From Planctomycetota bacterium (GTDB taxonomy: Bacteria; Planctomycetota; JAJSAM01; JAJVHW01), in the NCBI GenBank assembly GCA_021776825.1, contig JAJFFG010000067.1, positions 106,439 through 170,438 on the forward strand: 64,000 nt of DNA. Direction: 5' to 3'. A model generated the notes under the pieces. The model was not told the DNA's origin and made no database searches. It saw only the letters and a program-made list of their open reading frames with translations. Numbering within the stretch: position 1 is the first letter of the stretch; every line of letters begins with the position of its first letter. Positions 16,826-24,878 of this stretch are shown one piece after another. The position numbers and the translations under genes were made by a program.

Positions 16826-17035
16826 ATGGACTGGTTCATCATCGGTGCGGGGCTCTTCTCGTTCGCAGGCGGGCTGTTCGGTTGGGACTGGTTCCTGAAC
16901 AGCCGCAAGGCGCGCTTCCTCGTGAAGATCATCGGCCCGATGGGCGCCCGGATCTTCTACATGGTGCTCGGGCTCGGCATCGCGACGCTCGGCGTGCTCC
17001 TCCTGACGGGCGTCATCGAGAACAAGCCGGTCTAG
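16826..17035 (+). CDS. Imm17-like small membrane protein
   Basis: 69 residues, with GGAGGCGAGGG directly before the ATG. Two hydrophobic helices flank the motif 'GWDWFLNSRKARFLVKIIGP' and 'GARIFYMVLGLGI', which closely follows the consensus I recall for immunity protein 17 (Imm17). Imm17 proteins are named from polymorphic-toxin loci, but no toxin gene is nearby, so an immunity role is not supported by context. It is followed closely by a methyltransferase-like gene. The TAG stop overlaps an AGGAG that could serve the next gene. Confidence 0.7.
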   Translation: MDWFIIGAGLFSFAGGLFGWDWFLNSRKARFLVKIIGPMGARIFYMVLGLGIATLGVLLLTGVIENKPV

Positions 17036-17132
17036 GAGTCCGTCCCTCCTGCTTTGGTGGAGCGGAGGGATCGGGGACGCGCCCGCCGCCGCCAAGGCCG
17101 GCGGCGCGCTCCTCGCCGCGGCGGGGCTCGCC

Positions 17133-17468
17133 ATGATGATCTGGACGTTCCGCCTCTTCGCGACGCGTGGCCGCGGCACGCTCGCGCCGTGGGCCCCGAC
17201 GGAGAAACTGGTCGTCGCGGGACCCTACCGGCACTGCCGCAATCGGATGATCACCGGCGTCGTGACGCTCCTCGCCGGCGAGGCCCTGGTGACGCTGTCT
17301 CCCTGGTTGGGCTCGTGGGCGCTCGCGTTCTGGTTGACCAACGCGATCTACATCCCTCTGCGCGAGGAGCCGCGACTCCTCGAGCGAGTCGGCGACGACT
17401 ACGCGCGCTACCGCCGAAGCGTGTCGCGCTGGATCCCCAGTCTGTCTCCTCGCGCGCCGCTCGAGTGA
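17133..17468 (+). CDS. Isoprenylcysteine carboxyl methyltransferase-like (ICMT/PEMT) membrane protein
   Basis: The sequence 'RGRGTLAPWAPTEKLVVAGP', then 'YRHCRNRMI', 'PLREEPRLLERVGDDYARYR' and RWIP match the conserved C-terminal part of the ICMT/phospholipid methyltransferase family, including the Glu-Glu-Pro motif. From ATG 17133 the product is only 111 residues, shorter than the usual 150 or so, and lacks the first membrane helix. The same frame stays open upstream to about 17009 and encodes a fitting helix (LLLWWSGG...ALLAAAGLAMMIW) but contains no ATG, GTG or TTG. A CTG at 17049 lies 10 nt after AGGAG (17034-17038). Thus a rare CTG start or a damaged 5' end is likely. Confidence 0.7.
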   Translation: MMIWTFRLFATRGRGTLAPWAPTEKLVVAGPYRHCRNRMITGVVTLLAGEALVTLSPWLGSWALAFWLTNAIYIPLREEPRLLERVGDDYARYRRSVSRWIPSLSPRAPLE

Positions 17469-17578
17469 GCGAATCTGACGAAGGCGTTGGGTCGTCGTGT
17501 GACGTTCGTCGCAGCACCCAGGATTGGAGTGCCCTAACGTTTACTCGGATCATCCAGAGCGATCGCGGGAGTCCTGAC

Positions 17579-17863
17579 ATGCCGGACCGAGACGAGTTCC
17601 TCTCGCGCATGGAGAGGCAACTGGCCGACCTCCACGGGCGCATCGTGGATCTCACGCGTGCCACCCGGGGAGTTCACGCCGAGCGGGAGACCAACTTCGT
17701 GACGAACACCAGCGTCATGAAGAAGCAGCACGAGACGTCGATGAAGCGACTTCGTGAGCTCGACGCTCATGCTCTGGCGCACGGTCTCGAGGAGGCCGAG
17801 GATCGACTCGACGCGCTCCGCAAGCGAATCGAGGCAGCGCTCGAGAACCACACGCGGCGCTGA
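17579..17863 (+). CDS. Small coiled-coil protein
   Basis: 94 residues from ATG 17579, with GGGAG seven bases upstream. Almost the whole protein is charged helix with heptad-like spacing (FLSRMERQLADLHGRIVDLT, MKRLRELDAHALAHGLEEAE, RLDALRKRIEAAL). No membrane segment. Possibly an oligomeric accessory protein; function unknown. It converges tail to tail with the histidine kinase gene, 9 bp apart. Confidence 0.55.
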   Translation: MPDRDEFLSRMERQLADLHGRIVDLTRATRGVHAERETNFVTNTSVMKKQHETSMKRLRELDAHALAHGLEEAEDRLDALRKRIEAALENHTRR

Positions 17864-17872
17864 GCCCCAGGT

Positions 17873-19270
17873 TCAGCCAGCCGCTGCGCGCGGAAACTCC
17901 GCGACGAAGCGCGCGCCACCGAGCACCGAGGGCTCGGTCCAAATGCGCCCGCCGTGCTCCTCCATGACCGAGCGGCAGATCGCCAGACCGAGTCCGTAGT
18001 TGCCGCGCTGACCGCGACGTCCGCGGCCCGAGACGAACGGTTCGAAGATCCGGTCACCGAGATCCGGGGAGACCCCCGGTCCGGCGTCGTCGACGGCGAT
18101 GCTCACGCTCTTCGCCGATCCGATCACGCTGACGCGCACGACTCCCCCTCCAGGCGTCCAGACCATGGCGTTCCCGACCAGGTTCCGCAGAACGCGCAGC
18201 ACCGATTCGCGGTCGGCCGACAGGGTTGCGTTCCCCTCGCAGATCAGTTCGAGGGTCAGACCGAGACGCTCGGCGACGCGGCGCTCGCGAGCGAGACGGA
18301 GCGTCGCCTCCTCGGCGAGGTCGAACTCCTCGGCCCGCAGATCGGGCGGGTCGGGCTCGCTCGTGCGACAGAAGGTGACGAGGTTGTCCACGGCGTCGGT
18401 CAGGTCGTAGAGATCGTCGAGGTTGCTGCGCAGGACGTCGCGATACTCCGCGCGATCGCGCTCCGCGAGGAGCGTCACCTCCGTCTCGCCGATCAGGTTC
18501 TGTAGCGGTGATCGGAGTTCGTGGGCCAGCCCCGCCGTGAACGAGCGCATGAGCCCAAACGCCTCGTCGATGCGCGCGAGCAGCGTGTTCAGAGCCTCGC
18601 CGACGGCGCGGATCTCGTCGGGGGCGCCATCGAGTTGGATGGGTTCCGCGTCGGAGGGTGATCGGATCGCCGCCGCGGTGCGCACGACCTCGCGCAGACC
18701 GCGCAGCCCGCGATGAGCGACGAACCAACCCGCACCGAACGAGAGCAGAGCGGCGCCGAGGAACGTGACGATCGCCGTGAGGATGAACTCGTAGATCACG
18801 CGCGCCGTGTTGCTCGCGTCGACGACGATCTCGAGCACCATGTCGCGGTTCCCGAGGCGCCGAGCGCCGGTCGCGATCTCGTCGGAGAACAACTGTCGCC
18901 GCCAGCTCGATCCGGGCTTGATCGGCGACGGCGCCGCCTGAAGCATGCGCTCTGAACCGCCGCTCGCCAGGACCGTTCCGTCGAGCCGGCGGACACGCAG
19001 ACCGCAGTCCGGTTCGCCGGTGGCGCGCCCCACCACGTTGACCGCCACCTGGAGCGAGTCGTCCAGGCCATCTCCCTCGCGGATCTCGAGCTCCAGCTCC
19101 GTGAGCTCGTGCTCAATGAAGTTCTTCACGTCGTGGCGCAGCGTCTCCATCACCTCGGTCGCCATCGCGGCGCTGAAGGCGAAGAGAATGCAGCAGTTCG
19201 TCAGCGCGAAGATGATCGCGAGTCGGCGCGTCAGCGACCAGCGTGCGTCAGGCGCGTGCTTCGAGGACAT
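17873..19270 (-). CDS. Two-component sensor histidine kinase
   Basis: 465 residues. Two membrane helices (about 17-37 and 165-187) flank a periplasmic sensor of about 125 residues, giving the classical topology. A HAMP-like segment follows, then the dimerisation box TAGLAHELRSPLQN with the phospho-accepting His, and a HATPase domain with N-box LRNLVGNAMVW, G1 DDAGPGV, F-box and G2 GNYGLGLAI. The start lies 23 bp inside the upstream regulator gene, so the two are translated together. It resembles CusS/heavy-metal-type sensors in layout, but the sensed signal cannot be told from sequence. Confidence 0.93.
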   Translation of the reverse strand: MSSKHAPDARWSLTRRLAIIFALTNCCILFAFSAAMATEVMETLRHDVKNFIEHELTELELEIREGDGLDDSLQVAVNVVGRATGEPDCGLRVRRLDGTVLASGGSERMLQAAPSPIKPGSSWRRQLFSDEIATGARRLGNRDMVLEIVVDASNTARVIYEFILTAIVTFLGAALLSFGAGWFVAHRGLRGLREVVRTAAAIRSPSDAEPIQLDGAPDEIRAVGEALNTLLARIDEAFGLMRSFTAGLAHELRSPLQNLIGETEVTLLAERDRAEYRDVLRSNLDDLYDLTDAVDNLVTFCRTSEPDPPDLRAEEFDLAEEATLRLARERRVAERLGLTLELICEGNATLSADRESVLRVLRNLVGNAMVWTPGGGVVRVSVIGSAKSVSIAVDDAGPGVSPDLGDRIFEPFVSGRGRRGQRGNYGLGLAICRSVMEEHGGRIWTEPSVLGGARFVAEFPRAAAG

Positions 19271-19916
19271 AGCCCGCACCTCTCTCGGTGTGGATGAGCG
19301 ACGTCTCGAAGGGCTCGTCGACCTTGCGACGTAGCCGGCGGATGTGCACTTCGACGACGTTCGTGCCAGGATCGAAGTCGAACCCCCACACGGTCTGCAG
19401 GAGCTGCGAGCGCCCGACGGTCTCACCCGCGTGGTCCGCGAGACAGCGCAGCAGCGCGTACTCCGTGCGAGTGAGCGAGAGTTCGGTTCCGGCGCGCGTC
19501 GCAACGCCCTTCACGAGGTCGAGCCCGAGATCACCCACCGACAGCTTCGTCCGCGTCCGGCGGTGACGAAGCACGACGTGAATGCGCGCCACCAGTTCGG
19601 CGAACGCGAACGGCTTCACGATGTAGTCGTCCCCGCCCATGCGCAGGCCGCGCACGCGTTCGTCCACGGCGTCGCGTGCCGTCACGAAGATCACGGGGAC
19701 GTCGATGTCACGCGCGCGCATCGCCTCGATGACGTCCCAGCCCTGGAGCCCCGGGAGCATCACGTCGAGCAGCACGATGTCGAACCGCTCGCGCCCCAAG
19801 GCGTCGAGCGCCGACTCGCCGTCCGGTGCCGTGCTGCAGAACATCCCGGATTCCTCCAGGCCACGCGACACGAAGGCGCGGTACTTGGGGTCGTCGTCAA
19901 CGATCAGGATGCGCAT
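19248..19916 (-). CDS. OmpR-family response regulator
   Basis: 222 residues. The receiver has acidic Asp8-Asp10, phospho-acceptor Asp51 (IVLLDVMLPG), Thr79 (FVTARD) and Lys101 (VKPFAF). The C-terminus is a winged helix: LSLTRTEYALLRCLADH, then 'TNVVEVHIRRLRRKV' and a HTERGAGYVL hairpin. It is the first gene of the two-gene operon and overlaps the kinase start. Upstream is a 154-bp gap shared with the divergent hemolysin-like operon, holding an ATGAC-N6-GTCAT palindrome. Most CusR/QseB-like in arrangement; targets unknown. Confidence 0.94.
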   Translation of the reverse strand: MRILIVDDDPKYRAFVSRGLEESGMFCSTAPDGESALDALGRERFDIVLLDVMLPGLQGWDVIEAMRARDIDVPVIFVTARDAVDERVRGLRMGGDDYIVKPFAFAELVARIHVVLRHRRTRTKLSVGDLGLDLVKGVATRAGTELSLTRTEYALLRCLADHAGETVGRSQLLQTVWGFDFDPGTNVVEVHIRRLRRKVDEPFETSLIHTERGAGYVLEARA

Positions 19917-19970
19917 GGCTCTCTACGAAAGAGGTACCCGATTCTCGACACGAACGACGCATTGAGTCGC

Positions 19971-19986
19971 ATGACAAAAACGTCAT
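19971..19986. promoter_or_regulatory. Candidate operator, ATGAC-N6-GTCAT
   Basis: An interrupted palindrome in the divergent gap between the response regulator (starting 19916, minus) and the hemolysin-like operon (starting 20071, plus). Position and symmetry suit a dimeric regulator such as the adjacent one; no second copy was seen. Confidence 0.35.
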
Positions 19987-20070
19987 CTCGCCGTCACCGA
20001 CCGCGGCGCGACCTCGGGCGATAGTTCTCTCAGACGCGGCGCCACTCGCCGCGCAACGGAGACAACGCCC

Positions 20071-20778
20071 ATGCGTACGAACAGTCCATCCGAACGACGC
20101 CGACGCCGGCCGACCGCGCCACGTGCGTTCCTCTGCCCGCGAGGTACGCTCCGGCGTTCGCGCGTCGAGGGCGTTGTCGTGCGGCACTACCTCCAGGTCC
20201 ACGGGGCCCGCGTGACGGAGTTCCTGCCGCTGCTGATGGGCGTCGAGGACCGCGGTGTTGTCGTCGGTGCGATCGGCCTGCGTGAGGGTGGCCAGTGTGA
20301 AGGCGGGGGCCAACGCGATCCGCTGTTCCTCGAGGCATACCTCGCGGAGCCGGCGGAGTCGCTGCTCTCCGCGGCTCTCGGCCGGACGGTCCGACGGCAG
20401 GACATCGCTGAGATCGGCAACCTCGCCAGCGCGACGCCGGGCGGCGGCCGACTCCTCACAGCGGCATTTGCGGCGTACCTCGCCGAGGTCGGTCTCGACT
20501 GGGCGATGTTCACCGCCACACTGCCGCTGCGGAACGGGTTCGCGCGACAGGGCGTGCCGCTCATCGACCTCGGACCGGCCGACGGCGCGTGTCTCGGGAG
20601 CGATGTCGCGGACTGGGGCCGGTACTACGAGGCCGACCCGCGTGTCACCGCGGTCTCGATCGCCGACGTCGCTGCCGTGACGCACACGAACCCGCGCTTG
20701 GCCGATTGCATCGAACACCTCCGCGGGTCGGCTCGACGCGCTGGCGTCGTGCGCCGCGCATCGGAGCTCGCCGCGTGA
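20071..20778 (+). CDS. Thermostable hemolysin (T-hemolysin/delta-VPH) family protein
   Basis: 235 residues. 'DIAEIGNLASATPGGGRLLT' followed by 'LAEVGLDWAMFTATLPLRNG' is the family core, and the fold resembles GNAT/acyl-homoserine-lactone-synthase-like proteins, so acyl transfer is a possible activity despite the name. Haemolysis itself is not implied. It is the first gene of a five-gene operon; its TGA overlaps the GTG start of the ligase-like gene. I recall the same neighbourhood (hemolysin-family, AMP ligase, TenA-like, SDR) in other bacteria but could not check this. Confidence 0.75.
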   Translation: MRTNSPSERRRRRPTAPRAFLCPRGTLRRSRVEGVVVRHYLQVHGARVTEFLPLLMGVEDRGVVVGAIGLREGGQCEGGGQRDPLFLEAYLAEPAESLLSAALGRTVRRQDIAEIGNLASATPGGGRLLTAAFAAYLAEVGLDWAMFTATLPLRNGFARQGVPLIDLGPADGACLGSDVADWGRYYEADPRVTAVSIADVAAVTHTNPRLADCIEHLRGSARRAGVVRRASELAA

Positions 20779-22283
20779 GCCCGGCAGAGTTCTGCCGGAT
20801 CCTCGAACGTCACGCACGGCGCCGTCCGTCGGCCATCGCCATCGCCGACGACCGGGATCGCGTGACGTACGCCTCGCTGCCGGGCCGCATCGCGCAGATC
20901 GCCCGTCGTCTCGCGGACACGGGCACCTCGTGTCTCGGGCTGTTGGCCGACAACGGAGTCGACTGGGCGCTGGCGGACCTCGGCGCGCTTGCCGCGGGTA
21001 TCCCGATCGTCCCGCTCCCCGCGTTCTTCACGGACGAGCAACTCCGACACGCCATCGACGCCGCAGGCATTGACCTCGTGCTCACCGACGACGTCGAGCG
21101 CGTCCGTGAACTCACCGGGCACAGCCCTACGCATGCGGTCTCCGGACTGGGACTGCACGCGAGCCCCGCCGAGCCCGCTCATGGGGCCAGTGCTCATGGG
21201 GCCAGTGCTCATGGGGCCTGTGCTCATGGGGGCTGTGGCCAGGGGTCCAAAGTGACGTTCACCTCGGGAACCACTGGCACCCCGAAGGGCGTCGTCCTCG
21301 GCGCGGAGGGGCTGCTGACGGTTGCCTGCAGCGCGGCGCGAGCCAGCCGGCTCCGTGCGGGCGAGCGACACGTCGCCACGCTGCCGCTCGCCATCCTGCT
21401 CGAGAACGTCGCCGGTCTCTATCGACCGCTGCTGGCCGGAGCCACCGCCGTGCTACCCGCGCTGCAGGGGATCGGCGTGGACGGCGCGTGCTCCGCGGAC
21501 CCGGCGCGACTGCTCGCGGCACTGCGCTGCCGCGAGGCGGCGTCGGTTGTGCTCACGCCGCAGGTGCTCGAAGTGCTCGTCGACACCCTCGAGCATGAGC
21601 ACCGCCCCGCGCCCCAACGGTTGACGTTTGCCGGGGTCGGCGGAGCCCGGACTCCCGCGTGTGTTCTGCATCGAGCTCGCGCGGTCGGTCTGTCGGTGTA
21701 CGAGGGCTACGGGCTCTCCGAGGCGTCGTCCATCGTCGCGTTGAACACCCCCCGCGCGCGCCGCCTCGGAAGCGTCGGCCGAGTGCTGCCCCACGCCGGG
21801 GTCCGCATTGCCGATGACGGCGAGGTCCACGTGACCGGCGCCCTGTTCCTCGGCTACCTCGGCGACACCTCCCCCGCTCGCGCCGAGTGGCCCACTGGCG
21901 ACCTCGGGTCGATCGACGACGACGGCTTCCTCTTCATCCGGGGACGGAAGCGCAACGTGCTCATCACCTCGCACGGCCGCAATGTCTCGCCGGAGTGGCT
22001 CGAAGGGCTGCTCACCGACGGCACTGCCGTGCGCGAAGCCGTCGTAGTCGGAGACGGCCGCCCCGGCCCAGCCGCCGTGCTTCGGTGCGGCGACGTCCGA
22101 CTCGCGCGCGCCGCCGTGGAGCGCGTGAACCGCGTGCTCCCCGACTACGCGCGGGTGCGCGGCTTTGTGCTGACGCACCGACCTCTCACCACCACTTCCG
22201 CGAGCCGCCTCGACATCGAGCGTCGGTATCGCACACGGCTCGACGACGTGTACCGCGGCGCGGCGGGCGCCGCGGCCCGATGA
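20775..22283 (+). CDS. AMP-binding (acyl-CoA synthetase-like) ligase
   Basis: 502 residues with a GTG start overlapping the upstream stop (GTGA). Adenylation-domain motifs are present: P-loop TFTSGTTGTPKG, A5 YEGYGLSEASS, the Asp in WPTGDLG and the hinge/A8 region 'FIRGRKRNVLITSHGRNVSP'. The C-terminal motif that normally carries the catalytic Lys (TxxGKxxR) reads TTTSASRLDIERR, so that lysine appears absent. Around residues 135-154 a fourfold five-residue repeat (AHGAS/AHGAC) interrupts the domain. It may activate a fatty acid for the diiron enzyme downstream, or the missing Lys may mean it only binds or transfers. Confidence 0.85.
   Translation: MSPAEFCRILERHARRRPSAIAIADDRDRVTYASLPGRIAQIARRLADTGTSCLGLLADNGVDWALADLGALAAGIPIVPLPAFFTDEQLRHAIDAAGIDLVLTDDVERVRELTGHSPTHAVSGLGLHASPAEPAHGASAHGASAHGACAHGGCGQGSKVTFTSGTTGTPKGVVLGAEGLLTVACSAARASRLRAGERHVATLPLAILLENVAGLYRPLLAGATAVLPALQGIGVDGACSADPARLLAALRCREAASVVLTPQVLEVLVDTLEHEHRPAPQRLTFAGVGGARTPACVLHRARAVGLSVYEGYGLSEASSIVALNTPRARRLGSVGRVLPHAGVRIADDGEVHVTGALFLGYLGDTSPARAEWPTGDLGSIDDDGFLFIRGRKRNVLITSHGRNVSPEWLEGLLTDGTAVREAVVVGDGRPGPAAVLRCGDVRLARAAVERVNRVLPDYARVRGFVLTHRPLTTTSASRLDIERRYRTRLDDVYRGAAGAAAR
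21178..21237 (+). repeat. Coding minisatellite, four copies of 15 bp
   Basis: GCTCATGGGGCCAGT and close variants repeat four times in frame, encoding Ala-His-Gly-Ala/Gly-Ser/Cys. It lies just before the P-loop of the adenylation domain, a position where a surface loop would tolerate length change. Confidence 0.9.
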
Positions 22284-22299
22284 CAGGAGACGAACGACG

Positions 22300-22971
22300 A
22301 TGGGCTTCTACCACCAGCTCGAGGAAGCGACGCGCGCCGAGCGCGCCGAACTGTTCCGCATCCCCTTCGTGGAGCGCGCCCTCGAGGGCGACGTCGACCG
22401 CGAGACGTACGTGGCGTTCCTGACGCAGGCGTACCACCACGTGAAGCACACCGTTCCGCTGCTCATGGCATGCGGGGCGGCGCTCCCGCCACGGCACGAT
22501 TGGCTGCTGCCGGCACTCGCCGAGTACGTGGCGGAGGAGATCGGACACGAGGCCTGGATCCTCGACGACATCTCCGAAAGCGGCGGCGACTCCGCGGCGG
22601 TCCGCGCGGGTCGACCCGCGCTGCCCTGCGAGCTGATGGTGTCGTACGCGTACGACGCGATCAACCGCGGCAACCCGCTTGCGTTCTTCGGCATGGTCCA
22701 TGTGCTCGAGGGCACGAGCGTCCGCGCCGCGACCGCCGCGGCGAACGCGCTGCAGGCGCGTCTCGGACTCCCGAAGGCGGCCTTCACGTATCTGCTGACG
22801 CACGGGGATCTCGACCACGATCACGTGGGGTTCTTCGTGCGGTTGATGGACCGCATCGAGGACCCGGCGGACCAGGCCGAGATCGTGCACGCGAGTCGCG
22901 TGTTCGCGCGCCTCTACGGCGACATCTTCCGCGCTCTGCTCCCGAACCAGCAGCCGGCGGAGGTGGCCTGA
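22300..22971 (+). CDS. TenA/heme-oxygenase-like diiron protein
   Basis: 223 residues, all helical, with ribosome site ACAGGAG. Candidate metal ligands sit where heme-oxygenase-like diiron oxidases (HDO) have them: YHHVKH (45-50), EEIGHE (79-84), VLEGTS and HGDLDHDHV. This favours an iron oxidase or oxygenase over thiaminase TenA. HDO relatives such as UndA act on fatty acids, which would fit the neighbouring ligase and SDR; the substrate is inferred. Its TGA overlaps the ATG of the next gene by one base. Confidence 0.8.
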   Translation: MGFYHQLEEATRAERAELFRIPFVERALEGDVDRETYVAFLTQAYHHVKHTVPLLMACGAALPPRHDWLLPALAEYVAEEIGHEAWILDDISESGGDSAAVRAGRPALPCELMVSYAYDAINRGNPLAFFGMVHVLEGTSVRAATAAANALQARLGLPKAAFTYLLTHGDLDHDHVGFFVRLMDRIEDPADQAEIVHASRVFARLYGDIFRALLPNQQPAEVA

Positions 22972-23795
22972 TGCAGTTCAAGGGCACTCGAATTCTGATC
23001 ACGGGCGCGTCTAGCGGCATCGGTCGCGCCACCGCGTTCGCGGCTGCGCGCCGAGGTGCGCGACTCGTCCTCGTCGGCCGCGATCAGGAGCGGCTCACGG
23101 AGGCCTGCCGCGAGGCTCAACGCTCGGGGGCCGAGGCACACACCGTCGTCCTCGACCTGACCGAGAGCGGCGCGGTCGACGCACTCGTCGAACGAGCCGA
23201 GACGCTCGTCGGCGGCGTCGACGTGCTCGTCAACAGTGCCGGAGTGAGTGGCTTCTCGCCGTTCGAATCCGTGTCGCCGGAACGCATCGAGAAGACGTTC
23301 CTCGTGAACACCGTCGTGCCGATCCAGCTCACCCAGCGGGTGCTGCCCGCGATGCGCGACCGGGGTTCTGGCCGGATCGTGAACGTCGGGTCGATCTTCG
23401 GCTCGATCGGGTTCCCGTACTTCGCGACGTACTCGGCGTCGAAGTTCGCGCTGCGCGGGTTCTCGGAAGCGCTCCGGCGCGAGCTCGATGGCACGGGGGT
23501 CGACGTCACGTACGTGGCTCCGCGCGCAACGCGGACGCCGATGGCCGCCGAGACGGATCGCATGGCGGATGCCGTCGGCATGAAGGTCGACGACGCCCCG
23601 TGGGTCGCCACGCAGATCGTCGGAGCGATCGAGAAGAACGCGAAGGACCGCTACCTCGGCTTCCCCGAGAAGCTCTTCGCCCGCGTCAACGGAGTGCTGC
23701 CACGTCTCGTGGATGGAGCGCTGCGGAAGCAAGCACGTCAGATGCGCCCGTTCGCCGAGGAGTGCGCGGCGGGCCGAAACGGAGGAACCCGATGA
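22971..23795 (+). CDS. Short-chain dehydrogenase/reductase
   Basis: 274 residues. NAD(P)-binding TGASSGIG at 11-18, NSAG, and the catalytic Ser (NVGSIFGS) with Tyr/Lys in YSASK are all present, so the enzyme should be active. The Arg in AARRGARLVLVGRD suggests NADP. Start and stop overlap with both neighbours (ATGA), which puts it within one translational unit. Likely an oxidoreductase on an acyl, aldehyde or hydroxy intermediate made by the operon. Confidence 0.92.
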   Translation: MQFKGTRILITGASSGIGRATAFAAARRGARLVLVGRDQERLTEACREAQRSGAEAHTVVLDLTESGAVDALVERAETLVGGVDVLVNSAGVSGFSPFESVSPERIEKTFLVNTVVPIQLTQRVLPAMRDRGSGRIVNVGSIFGSIGFPYFATYSASKFALRGFSEALRRELDGTGVDVTYVAPRATRTPMAAETDRMADAVGMKVDDAPWVATQIVGAIEKNAKDRYLGFPEKLFARVNGVLPRLVDGALRKQARQMRPFAEECAAGRNGGTR

Positions 23796-24184
23796 ACCAC
23801 GACCTGCTCTACGCGCCCTCCGTGGGCGGCTCGCGCGCGGCGACGATCGCGCTGACGTCGTTGCGTCTGCTGCTCGCGGCGTTCTTCGTGCTGGTGGCGA
23901 TCAAGAACCTCGCCGGCGACGAGGCCATGGCTTCGGACTTCGCTCGCTGGGGCTACCCGGACTGGTTCCGAGTGACGACAGCCGTGCTGCAGCTCGCGGG
24001 CGCGGCGCTGTTGCTCTCGCCGTCCGTCTCGTTCCATGGCGCGGCGCTGCTGGGGTGTGTGCTGTTCGGGGCAGTTGCGACGCATGCGATCCACGATCCA
24101 CCGATGGCGCTGCTGTCGCCGGTGGTGTTTCTGGGGTTGGTGGCGCCGGTGCTGGTGGCGTTCCGGCCGGCGTTGCTGCGGTAG
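23792..24184 (+). CDS. DoxX-like membrane protein
   Basis: 130 residues with GGAGG seven bases upstream and an ATGA overlap with the SDR gene. Four hydrophobic helices, with 'LRLLLAAFFVLVAIKNLAGD' and 'FARWGYPDWFRVTTAVLQLA' matching DoxX/DUF-type small quinone-linked membrane proteins. It is the last gene of the operon; it could link the oxidase to the membrane electron pool. Confidence 0.75.
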   Translation: MNHDLLYAPSVGGSRAATIALTSLRLLLAAFFVLVAIKNLAGDEAMASDFARWGYPDWFRVTTAVLQLAGAALLLSPSVSFHGAALLGCVLFGAVATHAIHDPPMALLSPVVFLGLVAPVLVAFRPALLR

Positions 24185-24248
24185 GCGCGACACGCATGGA
24201 CGAGTCGGGAATCGCCGCCGAGCATCGGGCGTGACATCAAGAACCGGT

Positions 24249-24485
24249 CGTACGGGCGGATCTCCTGATCCGCCCCGCCGACTAGGGCCGCGCGATCGTC
24301 GCGGGTTCACTGGCGCACTGCGAACGACGCGCGCGATCCGGACGGCCATCGGTGGATGGTGCGGCGACGGTCTCAACCGACAGCCGTACGAGAAGCCGGC
24401 GTCGTCCGCGGTGCGCCATCAACCCGAACCGCCCGCGCAACGCCAGCGAGCGGGGCGGAACAGGAGATCCGCCCGTACGGGGTCT
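24249..24485. repeat. Dispersed palindrome-ended repeat, copy 2
   Basis: About 237 bp. Each end carries the self-complementary unit CGTACGGGCGGATCTCCTGA with its complement (24249-24276 and about 24453-24484), forming terminal inverted repeats. The interior 'GCGCGATCGTCGCGGGTTCA' through 'GACGGCCATCGGTGGATGGT' recurs in copy 3. It has no coding capacity. It lies in the 694-bp gap between the DoxX gene and the giant VIT protein gene. Confidence 0.8.
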
Positions 24486-24591
24486 TGGGGGTGGCCAGCG
24501 GTTGAAGTTGCGTGGACCTGGCATGGAACGCAACCCGCCGATGGGGCCGAGCCTGCGGATCTCACGACGCGCTCCGCCTGCCCGAGAATCG

Positions 24592-24851
24592 CCGTAGGGG
24601 CGGACCCCCTGGTCCGCCCCGCCGACTGGGGCTGCGCGATCGTCGTGGGCTCGCTGGCGCACTGCGAACGACGGGCGCGATACGGACGGCCAACGGTCGA
24701 GGGTGTGGCGGCGAGGCGTGACGCGAGTCATTGGACGCCGCCCACCGATGGCCGCGCGCGCAGCGAACGCGTCCGCAGCGCGCCAGCCACCCGCGTCGAC
24801 CAGGTCACGCCAGCGGGCGGGGCGGATCAGGAGATCCGCCCGTACGGGGTC
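24592..24851. repeat. Dispersed palindrome-ended repeat, copy 3
   Basis: About 260 bp with a variant left palindrome (GGGGCGGACCCCCTGGTCCG) and a right end GGCGGATCAGGAGATCCGCC. The first 120 bp align with copy 2 in the same orientation. The two copies are separated by about 105 bp of unrelated sequence. Confidence 0.8.
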
Positions 24852-24878
24852 TCTAGCCGGTCGTCGCCGCACGCAGTT

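Noticed and set aside
16826..17035. Immunity gene of a polymorphic toxin system
   Set aside because: The sequence resembles Imm17 but no toxin, Rhs or secretion gene is next to it.
20071..20778. True haemolytic toxin
   Set aside because: The family name is historical; the operon and the GNAT-like core point to metabolism. No pore-forming features are seen.
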